Shown here piece by piece: positions 12,684-15,350 of a stretch of DNA of 15,350 nucleotides (within the stretch, counting starts at the first letter, position 1; every line of letters begins with the position of its first letter). The stretch comes from Actinomycetes bacterium (GTDB taxonomy: Bacteria; Actinomycetota; Coriobacteriia; WRKU01). The stretch lies in assembly GCA_009781565.1 (NCBI GenBank), contig WQXV01000007.1:1-15350 (forward strand), given 5' to 3'. The position numbers were made by a program, and so were the translations under genes. The notes below the pieces were generated by a model that saw only the letters and a list, made by a program, of their open reading frames with translations, searched no databases and was not told the DNA's origin.

Positions 12684-13936
12684 AGCACGCGCTCGATACC
12701 ATGTACACTGACTTCGCTCCTGGACTGGGACCAGATCAATTCGATGCCTATGACCTGCAAGGATGGCTCTCACCGGAACCACCACCAGGGATCGTGACTC
12801 CGCGCAGTCTACGCCGTCAAGCCAATGCGCCCGACATGCTCGAGACCGATCATTTCCTGCTTAACCTGGGTCCGTCGCATCCAGCGATGCATGGCGCGTT
12901 GCGCATGCTCGTCGAGCTCGATGGCGAGATGGTCATGAGCAGCGAAGCCCACGTCGGTTTCCTGCACCGTGGTATCGAGAAGCTTGCTGAGCACCGTCGC
13001 TACAACACCATCGGTACGCTGATGGATCGCGGTGATTACGCGACCGGGATCATGGGTGAGTGGGCACTCGCGCGTGCGGTCGAGAACCTCGGAGAGATCG
13101 AGGTGCCCGAGCGTGCCGAATGGATCCGAACCGTGGTCGCCGAAGTCAACCGTATGGCCAGCCACTATCTGTGGCTGGGTCCTCTGGGTCTTGACAGTGG
13201 CGCGATGGGTCCGTTCCTCTTCATGATGCGTGATCGCGAGGCATGCCTCGAGACGCTTGAGGCGGTCACTGGCTCGCGCATGATGTTCAACTACGTACGC
13301 CCCGGTGGTGTGGTCTTTGACTGGAACAAAGAAGGTAACGACAAGCTGCTCGCCTATCTGGAGAAGGCCGATCAATACCTCGACGAGCATTGGGAGGCGC
13401 TGATCGGCTCCGAACTCTTCCACCAACGCGTCATCGGGGTCGGGATCGTCCCGCATGAGATGGCACTCTCGTTTGCCGCGACCGGTTTTATCGCACGTGC
13501 GTCCGGGATCGACTGGGATCTACGTAGAGATCGCCCCTATGGCTACTATGACAAGCTCGACTTCGACGTGCTCACACTGGACGGCGAAGATATCTGGGCA
13601 CGCACCCTGGTGCGTTTCGACGAGATGAAGCAGTCGATCCGTATGCTCAAACAACTCGTCGAGATGGGACCACCTCCTGGTGAGCATATCGCCAAGCTCC
13701 CCAAGGTCTTGCGCCTGCCCGAAGGTGAGGCGTACGGAAGCGTTGAAGGTGCACGAGGAGAGCTGGGCGTGCATCTATACAGCACCGGTGGAGATACCCC
13801 GTATCGCATGCGGTATCGTCCTCCGATCCAGTTCCATCTTGCTATCGCCGATACCGTCGCGCCCGGTCAATGGTTGGCTGACGCGCTCCTCTCATATGGG
13901 TCGTTCGACTTCTGCTTCGGGGAGGTCGATCGATGA
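12668..13936 (+). CDS. nuoD: Complex I subunit D (49 kDa-type subunit, quinone site)
   Basis: NuoD forms most of the quinone pocket next to cluster N2 and descends from the large subunit of NiFe hydrogenases, without the metal. The 422-residue protein has LNLGPSHPAMHGALR (65-79), including the quinone-proximal histidine loop, then HVGFLHRGIEK (95-105) and DRGDY (120-124), whose Tyr corresponds to the quinone-contacting tyrosine in the DR-x-DY motif. The C-terminus SYGSFDFCFGEVDR ends with the usual D-R. The hydrogenase CxxC pairs are absent, as in complex I. About 60 residues precede the conserved start, longer than in E. coli-type NuoD alone. GTG 12668 is chosen because GGAGG lies immediately upstream. 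It overlaps nuoH by ATGA. Confidence 0.96.
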   Translation: METWIKHALDTMYTDFAPGLGPDQFDAYDLQGWLSPEPPPGIVTPRSLRRQANAPDMLETDHFLLNLGPSHPAMHGALRMLVELDGEMVMSSEAHVGFLHRGIEKLAEHRRYNTIGTLMDRGDYATGIMGEWALARAVENLGEIEVPERAEWIRTVVAEVNRMASHYLWLGPLGLDSGAMGPFLFMMRDREACLETLEAVTGSRMMFNYVRPGGVVFDWNKEGNDKLLAYLEKADQYLDEHWEALIGSELFHQRVIGVGIVPHEMALSFAATGFIARASGIDWDLRRDRPYGYYDKLDFDVLTLDGEDIWARTLVRFDEMKQSIRMLKQLVEMGPPPGEHIAKLPKVLRLPEGEAYGSVEGARGELGVHLYSTGGDTPYRMRYRPPIQFHLAIADTVAPGQWLADALLSYGSFDFCFGEVDR

Positions 13937-14931
13937 ACGAGTGGCTGCGCGCGCTCATCTCGGTCCTGCTCTTGCTGGTCATCATGCTGGTCAACGGCTC
14001 GATGACCATCTACATGCTGCGCAAGGTGCTCGGACACATGCATCTGCGCCTGGGTCCGACCGAGTTGGGTCCGGCAGGAATCGCGCAGCTCATCCCCGAT
14101 ATCGTCAAACTGCTGGTCAAAGAGGATCGTCATCCCAACAAGACCGACTACTGGATCTATGCGATCGCACCGATCCTGGTCTTCGTGCCGGGTCTGATGG
14201 CGTATGCGGCGATCCCCTTCTCCGAGGATCTGATCGCCTCGGATATGACCTACGGGTTCTTGATGACGGTCGGGTTCTTGAGCATTATCCCGCTCGGGAT
14301 CTTTGCCGCCGGCTATGCCAGCTACAACAAATACTCGCTGCTGGGTGCTATGCGCTCGATCGGTGCCTCGATCAGCTATGAGGTACCTTTGATCCTCTCA
14401 GCGATCGTGCCGATCATGCTGGCCGGATCGCTGAACCTGCGTGAGATCGTGCTCGCGCAAGCGAACAGCCTGTGGTTCATCATCCCCGCATTTCCCAGCG
14501 CGATCATCTTCTTCATCTGTGCACTGATGGAGACGGCCAACGTTCCGTTCGACCTGGCTGAGGCCGAGACTGAACTGATCGCGGGATTCTCGACCGAGTA
14601 CTCGGCAATGCGTTTCGGGTTCATGTATCTGACCGAGTTTTCCAACAACTTCATCCTAGCCTCGCTCATGGTCGTGCTCTTCTTTGGCGGTTGGACCCTA
14701 CCGTTCGTGCCCGCCGAGATCATCGAGCCGATCGCACCGATCATCTTCGTGCTCAAGAGCTATCTGCTCATCTTCTGCTTCATGGTGGTCAAGGGAAGCG
14801 TCTCACGCTTCCGCGTCGATCAGATGGCCGCGCTTGGCTTCAAGGTGTTGGTGACCTCGGCATTGATCTGGGCACTCATCTTCGGTGTGGGCTATAAGAT
14901 CTTTCTGATGACGGTCGGGGGAGGTGCGTGA
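13933..14931 (+). CDS. nuoH: Complex I subunit H (membrane subunit at the quinone channel)
   Basis: NuoH is a membrane subunit of about eight helices that lines the quinone entry channel and links quinone reduction to proton pumping. The 332 residues are typical. Signatures: RLGPTELGPAGIAQLIPDI (with the G-P-x-x-x-G-P pattern and the following KLLVKED), YASYNKYSLLGAMRS, ISYEVPL, and the long acidic loop ETANVPFDLAEAETELI followed by GFSTEYSAMRFG. It follows nuoD directly with an ATGA overlap; nuoE, nuoF and nuoG, which lie here in the E. coli order, are missing. The stop shares one base with the nuoI start (TGATG). Confidence 0.97.
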   Translation: MNEWLRALISVLLLLVIMLVNGSMTIYMLRKVLGHMHLRLGPTELGPAGIAQLIPDIVKLLVKEDRHPNKTDYWIYAIAPILVFVPGLMAYAAIPFSEDLIASDMTYGFLMTVGFLSIIPLGIFAAGYASYNKYSLLGAMRSIGASISYEVPLILSAIVPIMLAGSLNLREIVLAQANSLWFIIPAFPSAIIFFICALMETANVPFDLAEAETELIAGFSTEYSAMRFGFMYLTEFSNNFILASLMVVLFFGGWTLPFVPAEIIEPIAPIIFVLKSYLLIFCFMVVKGSVSRFRVDQMAALGFKVLVTSALIWALIFGVGYKIFLMTVGGGA

Positions 14932-15350
14932 TGTCGGAGTTCCAACCCGAGTATCAAAAGCGCCTCGCCAAAGCGATCGTGCACAAGAAGCCGATGATCC
15001 CCATTGGTTTCGGTCTGTTCAAAGTGATCAAGAACGCGTTTCGTCAGCTGTTCCGCCCGCATATCGTGGTCCAGTATCCTAACGAGAAATACGAGCTTCC
15101 ACCGCGCGCCCGTTACTGTGTGCGCATGAAATATGACGAGCAGGGCAACCACAAGTGTCGCGCCTGCCTGATCTGCCAGAACGCCTGTCCCTACTATGTC
15201 ATCAACATCGACGTGGAGACCGGCGAGGACCGCTCGAAGTTCATCAAGCGCTTCGCCTATCAACAGGGCGCTTGCATGGTCTGTGGCCTCTGTGTCGAGT
15301 CCTGTCCGTTCGACGCGATCCGCATGAGTCACGACTACGAGCTGGCCCAT
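14931..15350 (+). CDS. nuoI: Complex I subunit I (2x[4Fe-4S] ferredoxin-like), 5' part
   Basis: The first 140 residues of NuoI, cut by the window end. NuoI carries clusters N6a and N6b, which pass electrons towards N2 in NuoB. Two CxxCxxCxxxCP motifs are visible: Cys76, 79, 82, 86 (CRACLICQNACP) and Cys115, 118, 121, 125 (CMVCGLCVESCP). The N-terminal region (LFKVIKNAFRQLFRP) is the amphipathic segment that contacts the membrane arm. The start ATG overlaps the nuoH stop codon and has GGGGGAGG upstream. In a complex without NuoEFG, NuoI is the likely entry point for electrons from ferredoxin or another soluble donor. The remaining nuoJKLMN genes should lie to the right. Confidence 0.96.
   Translation, partial: MSEFQPEYQKRLAKAIVHKKPMIPIGFGLFKVIKNAFRQLFRPHIVVQYPNEKYELPPRARYCVRMKYDEQGNHKCRACLICQNACPYYVINIDVETGEDRSKFIKRFAYQQGACMVCGLCVESCPFDAIRMSHDYELAH

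Noticed and set aside
1..15350. CRISPR array, insertion sequence, prophage or integration site next to the two tRNAs
   Set aside because: No regularly spaced repeats, transposase or integrase motifs, or duplicated tRNA 3' ends were seen; the sequences flanking both tRNAs are ordinary genes.

Overview
The window looks like a chromosomal segment of an anaerobic or microaerophilic Gram-positive actinobacterium, most plausibly of the class Coriobacteriia (Eggerthella/Slackia/Cryptobacterium relatives). The evidence is circumstantial: moderately high GC, an LPXTG-type surface protein, a cytochrome c maturation (Ccm) operon, an NfnAB transhydrogenase, and a complex I operon without the NADH-input subunits. 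No rRNA or taxonomic marker was available, so the assignment is an inference.

Layout. At the left edge, the end of a ccm operon (partial ccmC, then a ccmD-like gene) stops at a clear hairpin (about 599-624). On the minus strand follow an AI-2E/PerM-family membrane protein gene and, 33 bp upstream of its start codon, tRNA-Ala(CGC). The short gap suggests a shared transcript. Next, also minus, is a 481-residue secreted surface protein with a repetitive, beta-helix-like body and an LPPTG sorting signal. On the plus strand glmU and prs overlap by 4 nt and form a two-gene unit for UDP-GlcNAc and PRPP synthesis. Converging on it, a minus-strand pair nfnA-nfnB encodes the electron-bifurcating NADH/ferredoxin:NADP+ oxidoreductase.

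The central accessory part (about 8.6-11.1 kb, mainly plus strand) holds a small signal-peptide protein with an Ala/Asp-rich helix and a C-terminal membrane anchor, closed by a strong terminator; then an A24 prepilin peptidase and a DUF454 (YbaN-like) membrane protein. A minus-strand TetR regulator meets the DUF454 gene tail to tail, sharing a CTAG at the stop codons. tRNA-Thr(CGT) lies just upstream of tetR on the same strand.

From 11.3 kb to the right edge runs nuoA-B-C-D-H-I, every junction overlapping by 1 to 26 nt, with nuoI cut by the window end. nuoE, nuoF and nuoG are absent between D and H, so this appears to be an 11-subunit type complex I whose electron donor is not NADH through NuoEFG; reduced ferredoxin is a reasonable inference. 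Together with NfnAB and Ccm, the picture is an anaerobic respiratory metabolism in which ferredoxin, NAD(H) and NADP(H) pools are linked and electrons enter a quinone-dependent chain with c-type cytochromes.

I see no CRISPR array, insertion sequence, prophage or attachment site. Most genes are ordinary core functions. The least explained are the LPPTG surface protein and the small Ala/Asp-rich anchored protein; the most testable gene-organisation points are the two tRNA-plus-CDS units and the divergent tRNA-Thr/nuoA promoter region.
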